From: an uncultured Clostridia bacterium
GTDB lineage: Bacteria; Bacillota; Clostridia; TANB77; CAG-508
Reading direction: 5' to 3'
DNA length: 23,932 nucleotides
Assembly (NCBI GenBank): GCA_934155625.1
Contig: CAKPHD010000027.1
Span: 1-23,932 of the forward strand
Of this stretch, positions 15,201 through 22,709 are shown piece by piece. The position numbers were made by a program, and so were the translations under genes. The notes under the pieces were generated by a model that was given only the letters and a program-made list of their open reading frames with translations, had not been told where the DNA came from and did no database searches. Each line of letters begins with the position of its first letter. Position 1 is the first letter of the stretch.

Positions 15201-16292
15201 ATGAAAATAGGAATAGTAGGATTACCAAATGTAGGAAAAAGTACAATGTTTAATAGTATAACAAAAGCAGGAGCTGAATGTGCAAATTATCCATTTTGTA
15301 CAATAGAACCAAATGTAGGAGTTGTAGCAGTTCCAGATGAAAGAGTAGATAAATTAGCAGAAATGTATAAACCACAAAAGATTACAAAAGCAGTTGTAGA
15401 ATTTGTTGATATAGCAGGACTTGTAAAAGGAGCAAGCAAAGGTGAAGGTCTTGGAAATAAATTTTTATCACATATCCGCGAAGTGGATGCAATTGCCCAA
15501 GTAGTAAGATGCTTTGAAGATTCAAATGTAATACATGTAGATGGAAGTGTTGATCCACTAAGAGATATAGAAACAATAAATCTAGAATTAATTTTTGCAG
15601 ACATGGAAACACTAAATAAAAGATTAGATAAAGCTAAAAAAGGATTAAAAGCTGATAAAAAATATCAAGCTGAAATTGACTTTATTGAAAAATTAAAAGA
15701 AAATTTAGAAAAAGGAATTCCAGCAAGAGCATTAGAATACAGTGAAGATGAACAAGAAATGTTAAAAGAAATGTTTTTATTAACTGCAAAGCCAATAATT
15801 TATATAGCTAATATTTCTGAAGAACAAATAAATGATGCAGAAAATCAAGAGATGGTAAAACAAGTAAAGGAATATGCATCAAAAGAAAACGCAGAAGTTA
15901 TACCATTATGTGTAAAAATAGAAGAGGAATTATCAGGATTAGAAGAGGATGACAAAAAAGAAATGCTAGAAGCATTAGGATTAGAAGAATCTGGTTTGGA
16001 CAAGTTAATCAAAAAGAGTTATGATTTATTAGGATTAATGTCATTCTTAACAGCAGGAGAACCAGAAGTAAGAGCATGGACAATAAAGAAAAATACAAAA
16101 GCACCAAAAGCTGCTGGAAAAATTCATTCTGATATAGAAAGAGGATTTATAAAGGCAGAAATAGTTTCTTATGATGATTTAATAAGAGAAGGTTCAATGG
16201 TTGCGGCTAAAGAAAAAGGTTTAGTTAGACAAGAAGGCAAAGAATATATAATGCAAGATGGAGATATTGTATTATTTAAATTTAATGTTTAA
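15201..16292 (+). CDS. ychF: Redox-responsive ATPase YchF (Obg-family)
   Basis: A 363-aa protein of the TRAFAC/Obg superfamily that binds ATP rather than GTP and associates with ribosomes; it is linked to oxidative-stress control. The P-loop is GLPNVGKST (residues 7-15); the G2 region holds NYPFCTIEPNVG and the G3 motif is DIAGLVKGASKGEGLGNKFL. The G4 motif NxxE (YIANISEEQ) replaces the guanine-specific NKxD, as usual in YchF. The C-terminal TGS domain contains GEPEVRAWTIKKNTKAPKAAGKIHSDIERGFIKAE. Length is typical. The gene is monocistronic with an AGAAAGGA site before ATG 15201. Confidence 0.97.
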   Translation: MKIGIVGLPNVGKSTMFNSITKAGAECANYPFCTIEPNVGVVAVPDERVDKLAEMYKPQKITKAVVEFVDIAGLVKGASKGEGLGNKFLSHIREVDAIAQVVRCFEDSNVIHVDGSVDPLRDIETINLELIFADMETLNKRLDKAKKGLKADKKYQAEIDFIEKLKENLEKGIPARALEYSEDEQEMLKEMFLLTAKPIIYIANISEEQINDAENQEMVKQVKEYASKENAEVIPLCVKIEEELSGLEEDDKKEMLEALGLEESGLDKLIKKSYDLLGLMSFLTAGEPEVRAWTIKKNTKAPKAAGKIHSDIERGFIKAEIVSYDDLIREGSMVAAKEKGLVRQEGKEYIMQDGDIVLFKFNV

Positions 16293-16335
16293 AATATAAA
16301 AAATGTTAAAATTTTATAAAATTGAGTAAAAAAAC

Positions 16336-16364
16336 TTGCATTTTATTGAAAAATGTAGTATAAC
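16336..16364 (+). promoter_or_regulatory. Promoter of the Asn/Thr-rich surface protein gene
   Basis: TTGCAT (16336-16341) and TATAAC (16359-16364), 17-bp spacer. Confidence 0.65.
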
Positions 16365-16420
16365 TATAAATGAGAGATAAATACTATAGATAAAATATAA
16401 AAAAAGAAAGAGGTATGAAA

Positions 16421-16795
16421 ATGAAAAAAGAAAAAATATTAAAAATGGCAGTTGTATTAATTATAAGTGCAGTTTTATTTGCAATGTCTACTAATGTATT
16501 TGCTGCTGATGTTGATTTTTTTGAAGATACAACAAATCAATTAAATACAACTAATACAACAAACAATACAACAAACACAGTAAATACTACTAATACAAAT
16601 TCTAATACAAATACAGTAAACACTACAAATACTACAAGCACTGTAGATACAAATACAGTTAATACAAATAATTATAATACTAATTTACCAAAAGCAGGAG
16701 CTCCTGAAAATGCAATGTTAGGAGTTGCAATAACAGTATTAGCAGTAATAGCAGTATTTGCATACAAAAAAGTAAATCAATACAAAAACATATAA
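16421..16795 (+). CDS. Secreted Asn/Thr-rich protein with LPKAG cell-wall sorting-like tail
   Basis: A 124-aa protein starting at ATG 16421, chosen because GAAAGAGG ends 7 nt upstream, while the ATG at 16415 is only one base from that site. Residues 1-28 form a signal peptide (MKKEKILKMAVVLIISAVLF...NVFA) with likely cleavage before ADVDFFED. Residues 37-88 are almost only Asn and Thr in a low-complexity spacer, like that of surface stalk proteins. LPKAG at 89-93 is followed by a hydrophobic stretch (MLGVAITVLAVIAVFAY, 99-115) and basic KK, the order of a sortase signal. If LPKAG is not a sorting motif, the tail is a simple membrane anchor. No sortase gene is in the window. Function unknown. 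Confidence 0.75.
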   Translation: MKKEKILKMAVVLIISAVLFAMSTNVFAADVDFFEDTTNQLNTTNTTNNTTNTVNTTNTNSNTNTVNTTNTTSTVDTNTVNTNNYNTNLPKAGAPENAMLGVAITVLAVIAVFAYKKVNQYKNI

Positions 16796-16809
16796 GAGAA
16801 AAGTAAAAT

Positions 16810-17003
16810 AAAAGTTTCTGATAGAGAGGATTAGTCAAAGGCTGAAAGCTAATCTAAGAAAACGTATTTGAAAAACTAACTCTTTAAGTTTCTAGTGAAT
16901 AAGCTAGACGTTCAGATGCGTTAAATCAAATTAAGTTAAAAATGGGATGGAACCGTGTATGAACACTCCTATAGGCATAAAGTCTATAGGAGTGTATTTT
17001 TTT
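16810..17003 (+). promoter_or_regulatory. T-box leader controlling thrS
   Basis: The conserved T-box AATGGGATGGAACCGTG (16941-16957) is followed by a terminator hairpin, CACTCCTATAG (16964-16974) with CTATAGGAGTG (16984-16994), and a T-run. Upstream, GATTAG/CTAATC lies in Stem I and TCTAG/CTAGA (16891-16908) forms Stem III. Uncharged tRNA-Thr would bind TGGA in the antiterminator and switch reading on. ACT at 16875-16877 is a possible threonine specifier but the Stem I fold was not fully resolved. Confidence 0.93.
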
Positions 17004-17043
17004 ACAGAAATATATGGTCAATATCTAAAAGGAGGAATTTTAA

Positions 17044-18981
17044 ATGATAAAAGTAACATTAAAAGATGGAAAGGTTCTAGAAGTAGAAAAAGGAAAAACA
17101 ATATTAGAAGTAGCTAAAAAAATAAGTGAAGGATTAGCTAGAATGGCAACATGTGGAGAAGTAAATGGAAAAGTAGAAGATTTAAGATATGAATTAAATG
17201 AAGACTGTTCATTAAATATATGCACATTTGAAAATAGTGAAGAAGGTAAAAAAGCTTATTGGCATACAACTGCACATATAATGGCACAAGCAATAAAAAG
17301 ATTATTTCCAAATGTTCAATTAGCAATAGGTCCAGCAATAGCAAATGGATTCTATTATGATTTTGATACAGAACACAGATTTTCAGAAGAAGATTTCGAA
17401 AAAATAGAAGCAGAAATGAAGAAAATAATAAAAGAAGACTTACCACTTGAAAGATTTGAGCTTTCTAGAGAAGAATCAATCAAATTAATGAAAGAAACAA
17501 AAGAAAGTTACAAAGTAGAATTAATAGAAGAATTGCCAAAAGGAGAAGTAATCTCATTCTACAAACAAGGAGAATATGTAGATTTGTGTGCAGGACCTCA
17601 TTTAATGAGTACAGGAAAAGTAAAAGCAGTTAAATTACTATCAACATCAGGAGCTTATTGGAGAGGCGACGAAAAAAATAAAATGTTACAAAGAATTTAT
17701 GGAATTTCTTATCCAAAAGCTAGCCAATTAGAAGAATATTTGAAATTACTAGAAGAAGCTAAAGAAAGAGATCATAGAAAAATAGGAAAAGAACTAGAAT
17801 TATTTATGACTCATGAATTAGTTGGCTCAGGACTTCCAATGTATTTACCACATGGTGCTACAATAAGAAGAACATTAGAAAGATATATTCAAGACAAAGA
17901 AATTGAATTAGGATATGACCATGTATATACACCATGTCTTGCAAATGTAGAATTATACAAAACAAGTGGACATTGGGACCACTATAAAGATGATATGTTC
18001 CCTGCAATGAAAATGGATAATGAAGAAATGGTATTAAGACCAATGAACTGTCCTCATCATATGTTAATATATAAAAGTAAAACACGTTCTTATAGAGATT
18101 TACCAATTAGAATTGGTGAACTTGCGAATGACTTTAGATATGAAAACAGTGGAGCTGTTTGCGGTTTAGAGAGAGTTAGACAAATGTGTCAAAATGATGC
18201 ACACTTATTTGTTAGACCAGATCAAATTAAAGAAGAAGTAGGAAATGTATTAAAATTAATTAAAGAAGTATATCAAAAAGATTTTGGATTTTCGGCTGAT
18301 TCATTTAAGTATAGATTATCATTAAGAGACAAAAATAACAAAGAAAAATACATTGACAATGATGAAATGTGGGAAACAGCTGAAGCACAATTAAGAGCTA
18401 TATTAAAAGATATGAATATTGATTTTTACGAAGCAGAAGGAGAAGCTGCATTCTATGGACCAAAGATTGATATTCAAATAAAAACAGCATTAAATCATGA
18501 TATAACAATACCAACTTGTCAATTAGATTTTGCATTACCAGAAAGATTTGATTTAAGCTTTATAGGAGAAGATAACAAAGAACATAGACCAGTAGTAATC
18601 CATAGAGCAATACTAGGGTCTTCTGATAGATTTATATCATTCTTGATTGAAGAAACTAAAGGATTATTCCCTGTATGGTTATCACCTGTACAAGTAAAAA
18701 TATTACCTATTACAGATAATCAAGTTGAATATGCAAAACAAGTTGAAACTGAGTTAAAGAAACATAAAGTTAGAGTTGAATTAGATGAATCTAATGAAAA
18801 AATTGGATACAAAATTAGAAAAGCTCAACTTGAAAAAGTTCCATATATGTTAGTTCTTGGAGCAAAAGAACAAGAAGGAAATCTTGTTGCAGTTCGTTCT
18901 AGAAAAGATGGAGATGTTGGAACAATGAAAGTGGAGGAATTTGTTGCAAAAGTTCAAGAAGAAATTGATGAAAAAAAGTAA
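17044..18981 (+). CDS. thrS: Threonine--tRNA ligase
   Basis: A 645-aa class II aminoacyl-tRNA synthetase charging tRNA-Thr. Residues 1-60 are the TGS domain, and 65-240 the N2 editing domain with HTTAHIMAQ (H74, H78) and LCAGPHL for removal of mischarged serine. Catalytic motifs are MNCPHHM with C336 as a zinc ligand, DFRYENSGAVCGLERVRQM (motif 2) and HRAILGSSDRF (motif 3). The C-terminal anticodon-binding domain begins near 545 (VWLSPVQVKILPITDNQ). AAAGGAGG upstream supports ATG 17044. The T-box leader matches this enzyme. Length and motifs are normal. Confidence 0.98.
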   Translation: MIKVTLKDGKVLEVEKGKTILEVAKKISEGLARMATCGEVNGKVEDLRYELNEDCSLNICTFENSEEGKKAYWHTTAHIMAQAIKRLFPNVQLAIGPAIANGFYYDFDTEHRFSEEDFEKIEAEMKKIIKEDLPLERFELSREESIKLMKETKESYKVELIEELPKGEVISFYKQGEYVDLCAGPHLMSTGKVKAVKLLSTSGAYWRGDEKNKMLQRIYGISYPKASQLEEYLKLLEEAKERDHRKIGKELELFMTHELVGSGLPMYLPHGATIRRTLERYIQDKEIELGYDHVYTPCLANVELYKTSGHWDHYKDDMFPAMKMDNEEMVLRPMNCPHHMLIYKSKTRSYRDLPIRIGELANDFRYENSGAVCGLERVRQMCQNDAHLFVRPDQIKEEVGNVLKLIKEVYQKDFGFSADSFKYRLSLRDKNNKEKYIDNDEMWETAEAQLRAILKDMNIDFYEAEGEAAFYGPKIDIQIKTALNHDITIPTCQLDFALPERFDLSFIGEDNKEHRPVVIHRAILGSSDRFISFLIEETKGLFPVWLSPVQVKILPITDNQVEYAKQVETELKKHKVRVELDESNEKIGYKIRKAQLEKVPYMLVLGAKEQEGNLVAVRSRKDGDVGTMKVEEFVAKVQEEIDEKK

Positions 18982-19003
18982 TTAAATAAAATAGTTTAAC
19001 TTA

Positions 19004-19098
19004 AAAGAAGGGCTTATATATAAATATTTGATAAACCGCGCCAGCGACCAACAGTAAGGTTTTCAAAATATTTATATATAAGCCCTTCTTTAGTTTTT
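19004..19098 (+). terminator. Exceptionally long hairpin after thrS (terminator or small RNA)
   Basis: The left arm (19004-19029) and right arm (19066-19091) are perfect 26-nt reverse complements. AAACC (19033-19037) and GGTTT (19058-19062) extend the structure after a 3-nt internal loop. The 20-nt apical loop (19038-19057) is GC-rich (GCGCCAGCGACC) in this AT-rich DNA. A T-run follows. It can terminate thrS, but the stem is far longer than a terminator needs. Confidence 0.7.
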
Positions 19099-19102
19099 AA
19101 AT

Positions 19103-19131
19103 TTGCAAAAAGTTACATAAAGTGGTATAAT
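19103..19131 (+). promoter_or_regulatory. Sigma-A promoter for orphan gene 19236-19739
   Basis: TTGCAA (19103-19108) and TATAAT (19126-19131), 17-bp spacer. Spacer TTACATAAAGTGGTATAAT nearly equals that of the promoter at 1948. Confidence 0.75.
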
Positions 19132-19235
19132 AAAATTGGTTCATTGAAGTATCAATGGAAAAGTAACGTATAAATTTCTCGTGGAAAAGCAATAAATATA
19201 TGAGAACAACAGCCAATTGGCAAGGAGGAAAAAAC

Positions 19236-19739
19236 ATGAAAGTAGAAAATTTTGAGAGAAAAGTCAGAAATGAGATGGCGAAAATCTATAAAAAGCCATT
19301 TGAAGTAGTATGGGATGATATGAAAAAATGTATCGAAACATTACCAGAGGATCTTGAAGTAAAAAATTATGAATCTATAGTGATTAATTATGAAACTGGA
19401 AAGGCATATAACTGTGCTCACTATTATTTGGATTTGTGGCTAGAAAAAAGGTATGATGAGTATCAGTATTATTTAGATGCGAATCTGTTAGAAAAACTGA
19501 ATTTTGCTAAAACAATAGTAGCATTACAATGGGCTTACACAGTAGTAGGGGCATATCTCGTTTTGGCGGAAAAAACGAGAGTTTATGTGAAGTTAACTTC
19601 ACGTGAAGGAGACCCTGATTGGATTAAATCAAAAGACTTATATCTAAAACTCTTTACAGGATATAATGGTATTGTTACAAATCAAATAAAAGAAGATATT
19701 ACGGTATTGGAATTTGATATAAGTTTCTTCGAAAACTAA
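19236..19739 (+). CDS. Orphan hypothetical protein, 167 aa
   Basis: Family not recognised. AAGGAGG (19222-19228) selects ATG 19236 over an in-frame ATG at 19200. The palindrome GCCAATTGGC (19212-19221) sits directly in front of the ribosome site. The product is soluble and begins MKVENFERKVRNEMAKIYKK. It has Tyr-rich helical segments (AHYYLDLWLEKRYDEYQYYLDANLLEKL), then KTIVALQWAYTVVGAYLVLAEKTRVYVKL and a C-terminal strand-rich end ITVLEFDISFFEN. The overall look (helical, then short strands, Tyr/Trp-rich) recalls immunity-type or regulatory small proteins, but there is no direct support. It has its own promoter and terminator. Confidence 0.75.
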   Translation: MKVENFERKVRNEMAKIYKKPFEVVWDDMKKCIETLPEDLEVKNYESIVINYETGKAYNCAHYYLDLWLEKRYDEYQYYLDANLLEKLNFAKTIVALQWAYTVVGAYLVLAEKTRVYVKLTSREGDPDWIKSKDLYLKLFTGYNGIVTNQIKEDITVLEFDISFFEN

Positions 19740-19750
19740 TACTTTCTATC

Positions 19751-19782
19751 AAGGGCTATTTCTTATTGAAATAGCCTTTTTG
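19751..19782 (+). terminator. Intrinsic terminator of gene 19236-19739
   Basis: AAGGGCTATTTC (19751-19762) pairs with GAAATAGCCTTT (19768-19779), loop TTATT, T-run after. Confidence 0.85.
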
Positions 19783-19821
19783 TTTGAAAAAATTATTTAA
19801 TATAAAATTTTTCACATAAAA

Positions 19822-19850
19822 TTCACAATTCCATAGTAAAATAATAATAT
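19822..19850 (+). promoter_or_regulatory. Candidate promoter of the ABC transporter gene
   Basis: TTCACA (19822-19827) and TAATAT (19845-19850), 17-bp spacer. A second TTCACA at 19811 offers an alternative with TAAAAT. Confidence 0.4.
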
Positions 19851-19874
19851 TTAAAAGAGAAAGGGGGAGTTACC

Positions 19875-22484
19875 ATGCTACAATTAAAAGGAATAACAAA
19901 AAATTATCTATCAGGAGATAATGAAGTAAAAGCTCTAAAAGGAATAGACTTAGAATTTAGAGAAAGTGAATTTGTTTCAATATTAGGGCAAAGTGGATGT
20001 GGAAAAACCACAATGTTAAATATTATAGGAGGCTTGGACAGATATACATCAGGAGACTTAGTAATTAATGGAAAATCAACAAAACAATTTAAAGACAAAG
20101 ACTGGGATACATATAGAAATCATTCAGTAGGATTTGTATTCCAAAGTTATAATTTAATACCACATCAAACAGTATTAGCAAATGTCGAATTAGCACTTAC
20201 AATATCAGGAGTAGGAAAAGAAGAGAGAAGAAAAAGGGCAATTGATGCATTAACAAAAGTAGGATTAGGTGACCAAATAAATAAAAAACCAAATCAAATG
20301 TCAGGTGGACAAATGCAAAGAGTTGCAATAGCAAGAGCATTAGTAAATGACCCAGATATTTTGCTTGCTGATGAGCCAACAGGGGCATTAGATTCTAAAA
20401 CAAGTGAACAAGTAATGGAAATATTAAAAGATATTTCAAAAGATAGATTAATAATAATGGTAACACATAACCCAGAATTAGCAGAAAAATATTCATCAAG
20501 AATAATCAAATTATTAGATGGAAAAGTTACAGATGATTCAAATCCATATACTGCAACTAAGAAAGATCTAGATAGAGCAAGAACTAAAAAACAAAAATCA
20601 GGAAAAGCATCAATGAAATTTGCAACAGCAGTACATTTAAGCTTAAACAATTTAATGACTAAAAAGGGAAGAACATTCTTAACATCATTTGCAGGATCAA
20701 TAGGAATAATAGGAATTGCCTTAATACTTTCATTATCAAATGGAATGCAATCATATATAAATAAAGTAGAAGAAGATACATTATCATCATATCCGATAAC
20801 AGTTGAAGAATCATCTATTGATATGACAAGTATGATGGAAGCAATGATGGGAAAAAGTAATGAAGAAGAACATGAAAATGATAAAATATATTCAAGAGCA
20901 ATAATGGGAGACATGTTAGAGACTCTATCAAGTAAAGTTCAAACTAATAATTTAAAAGAATTTAAGAACTTTCTAGAAAATGGTGATAGTGATATTAAAA
21001 ACTATCTAAATGCAATTCAATATGGATATAATTTAGATTTAAATATCTACAAAGAAAAAGAAGATGGAAGTGCATATAAAGTAAATCCAAGTTCAGTATT
21101 AGACCAAATAGGATTTGGAGATATGGTAAAAGCACAAGAACAATCAAGCTCGATAATGTCATCAAGTAGTACAATGATGGCAGGAACTGACGTGTGGACA
21201 GAAATGCTTGATAACAAAGATTTGATAAATTCACAATATGATGTATTAGCAGGAAGAATGCCAGAAAAATATAATGAAGTTGTATTAATAGCAGATAAAA
21301 ATAACGAAGTAAGTGATTATACCTTATATTCATTAGGAATAAAAGATGTTTCAGAACTTGGAAATGCAATGGAAAAATTAAAAAATGGCGAAGAAATAAA
21401 AACAAATGATGATAAAAATAGTTATTCATATGATGAACTTTTAAATTACAAATTTAAAGTTTTATTAAATACAGATTACTATAAAAAAGTCGGAAATGTT
21501 TGGCAAGACATGACAAATGATGAAGACTATATGAAACAAATAGTAGATAATGCAGAAGAAATTCAAATTGTAGGAATTATCAAACCAAATGAAAATACAG
21601 TAGCATCATCTTCAGCAGGATTAATTGGATATAACAAAGAATTAAAAGAATATGTTATAAATAAAGTAAATGATGCAGAAATAGTAAAAGAGCAAAAAGC
21701 TAATCCAGAGATAAATGTATTTACAGGAATTAAATTTCCAGAAGATACAAATGGAACATTTGACTATACACAATTATCAGATGAGCAAAAAGCTTATATG
21801 GCAACACTTTCAGAAGCAGAGCTTGCCCAATTAATGCAAACATATTCTAATAATGCTTCAGCAACTTATGACAACAATTTGAGCCAACTAGGTGTAGTGA
21901 ATTTAGATAATCCATCAACAATAAATTTATACCCTAAGGATTTTGACTCAAAAGATAAGATTGCAGACATTATAACAGATTATAATAATAAACAAACAGA
22001 ACAAGGAAAAGAGGAAAATGTTATCAATTACACAGATTTGGTAGGAATTATGATGAGTTCAGTATCAACTATAATTAATGTAATTAGTTATGTATTAATT
22101 GCATTTGTAGGAATTTCTTTAGTAGTTTCATCAATAATGATAGGAATAATAACATATATATCAGTACTTGAAAGAACCAAAGAGATTGGCATTTTACGTA
22201 GTATAGGAGCCTCTAAGAAAGACGTTTCTAGAGTATTTAATGCAGAAACATTACTTGTTGGTTTAGTTGCCGGTTTAATAGGTATAGGTGTAACTTTATT
22301 GTTAGATATACCAATTAATATTGTGATTGAACATATTGTTAGTATTTCTGGTATTGCTAAACTTCCTTGGGTTGGTGGAATTATTTTAGTTGCTATTAGT
22401 GTTGGATTGACTATGCTTGCAGGGTTAATACCAGCTAAGTTTGCTGCTAAACGTGATCCAGTTGAAGCATTGAGAACGGAATAA
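19875..22484 (+). CDS. ABC transporter, ATPase-permease fusion of MacB/FtsX type
   Basis: An 869-aa single chain. Residues 1-225 are a MacB/LolD-type ATPase: Walker A GQSGCGKTT (38-46), Q-loop in FVFQSYNLIPH, signature SGGQMQRVA (143-151), Walker B ILLADEPTGALD (162-173) and H-switch VTHNPE. After a basic linker the permease begins near 265 with one membrane helix (SFAGSIGIIGIALILSLSNG), then a ~440-residue extracytoplasmic domain, and three helices from about 725 (VSTIINVISYVLIAFVGISL; LLVGLVAGLIGIGVTLLL; GGIILVAISVGLTMLAGLIP), ending PAKFAAKRDPVEALRTE, the FtsX C-terminal signature. It is expected to work as a dimer, probably moving peptides or lipidic compounds out or transmitting force. 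No partner two-component system or membrane-fusion protein is adjacent. The substrate is unknown. Confidence 0.93.
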   Translation: MLQLKGITKNYLSGDNEVKALKGIDLEFRESEFVSILGQSGCGKTTMLNIIGGLDRYTSGDLVINGKSTKQFKDKDWDTYRNHSVGFVFQSYNLIPHQTVLANVELALTISGVGKEERRKRAIDALTKVGLGDQINKKPNQMSGGQMQRVAIARALVNDPDILLADEPTGALDSKTSEQVMEILKDISKDRLIIMVTHNPELAEKYSSRIIKLLDGKVTDDSNPYTATKKDLDRARTKKQKSGKASMKFATAVHLSLNNLMTKKGRTFLTSFAGSIGIIGIALILSLSNGMQSYINKVEEDTLSSYPITVEESSIDMTSMMEAMMGKSNEEEHENDKIYSRAIMGDMLETLSSKVQTNNLKEFKNFLENGDSDIKNYLNAIQYGYNLDLNIYKEKEDGSAYKVNPSSVLDQIGFGDMVKAQEQSSSIMSSSSTMMAGTDVWTEMLDNKDLINSQYDVLAGRMPEKYNEVVLIADKNNEVSDYTLYSLGIKDVSELGNAMEKLKNGEEIKTNDDKNSYSYDELLNYKFKVLLNTDYYKKVGNVWQDMTNDEDYMKQIVDNAEEIQIVGIIKPNENTVASSSAGLIGYNKELKEYVINKVNDAEIVKEQKANPEINVFTGIKFPEDTNGTFDYTQLSDEQKAYMATLSEAELAQLMQTYSNNASATYDNNLSQLGVVNLDNPSTINLYPKDFDSKDKIADIITDYNNKQTEQGKEENVINYTDLVGIMMSSVSTIINVISYVLIAFVGISLVVSSIMIGIITYISVLERTKEIGILRSIGASKKDVSRVFNAETLLVGLVAGLIGIGVTLLLDIPINIVIEHIVSISGIAKLPWVGGIILVAISVGLTMLAGLIPAKFAAKRDPVEALRTE

Positions 22485-22485
22485 G

Positions 22486-22516
22486 TGTGCATTATGGACC
22501 GGTTCTGTTTTGCACA
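22486..22516 (+). repeat. GGACCGGTTCT hairpin element, copy 2
   Basis: Starts one base after the ABC gene stop. TGTGCA (22486-22491) pairs with TGCACA (22511-22516). The loop holds TGGACCGGTTCTG. Against copy 1 the 29-nt cores align without gaps: GGACCGGTTCT is unchanged while stem bases differ on both sides and still pair. Confidence 0.75.
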
Positions 22517-22518
22517 AA

Positions 22519-22557
22519 GGATATATTTCTAAGGTTTTAGGGATATATTCTTTTTTT
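22519..22557 (+). terminator. Intrinsic terminator of the ABC transporter gene
   Basis: ATATATTTCTAA (22521-22532) pairs with TTAGGGATATAT (22537-22548) including two G-T pairs, loop GGTT, then TCTTTTTTT. Confidence 0.85.
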
Positions 22558-22559
22558 AC

Positions 22560-22642
22560 ATCTCAAATTTTTGTGAAAATATCACTAAATTATCTCCCAA
22601 AAACGTGAAAAAAGTTAAAAACATCTCCACAAAATGTGAAAA
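22560..22642 (+). promoter_or_regulatory. Three phased ATCTC-N8-GTGAAAA sites upstream of gene 22710
   Basis: ATCTC at 22560, 22592 and 22623 is each followed by exactly eight bases and GTGAAAA (22573, 22605, 22636). Periods are 32 and 31 bp, about three DNA turns. The last site ends 3 bp before the -35 element. Such spacing suggests a transcription factor binding one DNA face. The regulator is unknown. Confidence 0.6.
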
Positions 22643-22645
22643 AAC

Positions 22646-22674
22646 TTGATATTTTATAAAATAAATTATACAAT
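22646..22674 (+). promoter_or_regulatory. Promoter of gene 22710-23648
   Basis: TTGATA (22646-22651) and TACAAT (22669-22674), 17-bp spacer. Confidence 0.65.
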
Positions 22675-22709
22675 AACATAGAATTTACAAAAGATAAGGG
22701 GGTGAGAAA

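Noticed and set aside
16302..16340. AT-rich repeats after ychF as terminator
   Set aside because: No stable GC-containing stem and no clean T-run.
20294..20914. Minus-strand open frame of 206 codons inside the ABC transporter
   Set aside because: Shadow of the ATPase and linker region; no initiation signal and Ile/Ser-rich artefact composition.
22560..22642. CRISPR-like repeats
   Set aside because: Only three units, 31-32 bp period with no constant-length spacer of CRISPR size, and no cas genes; they fit regulator sites.
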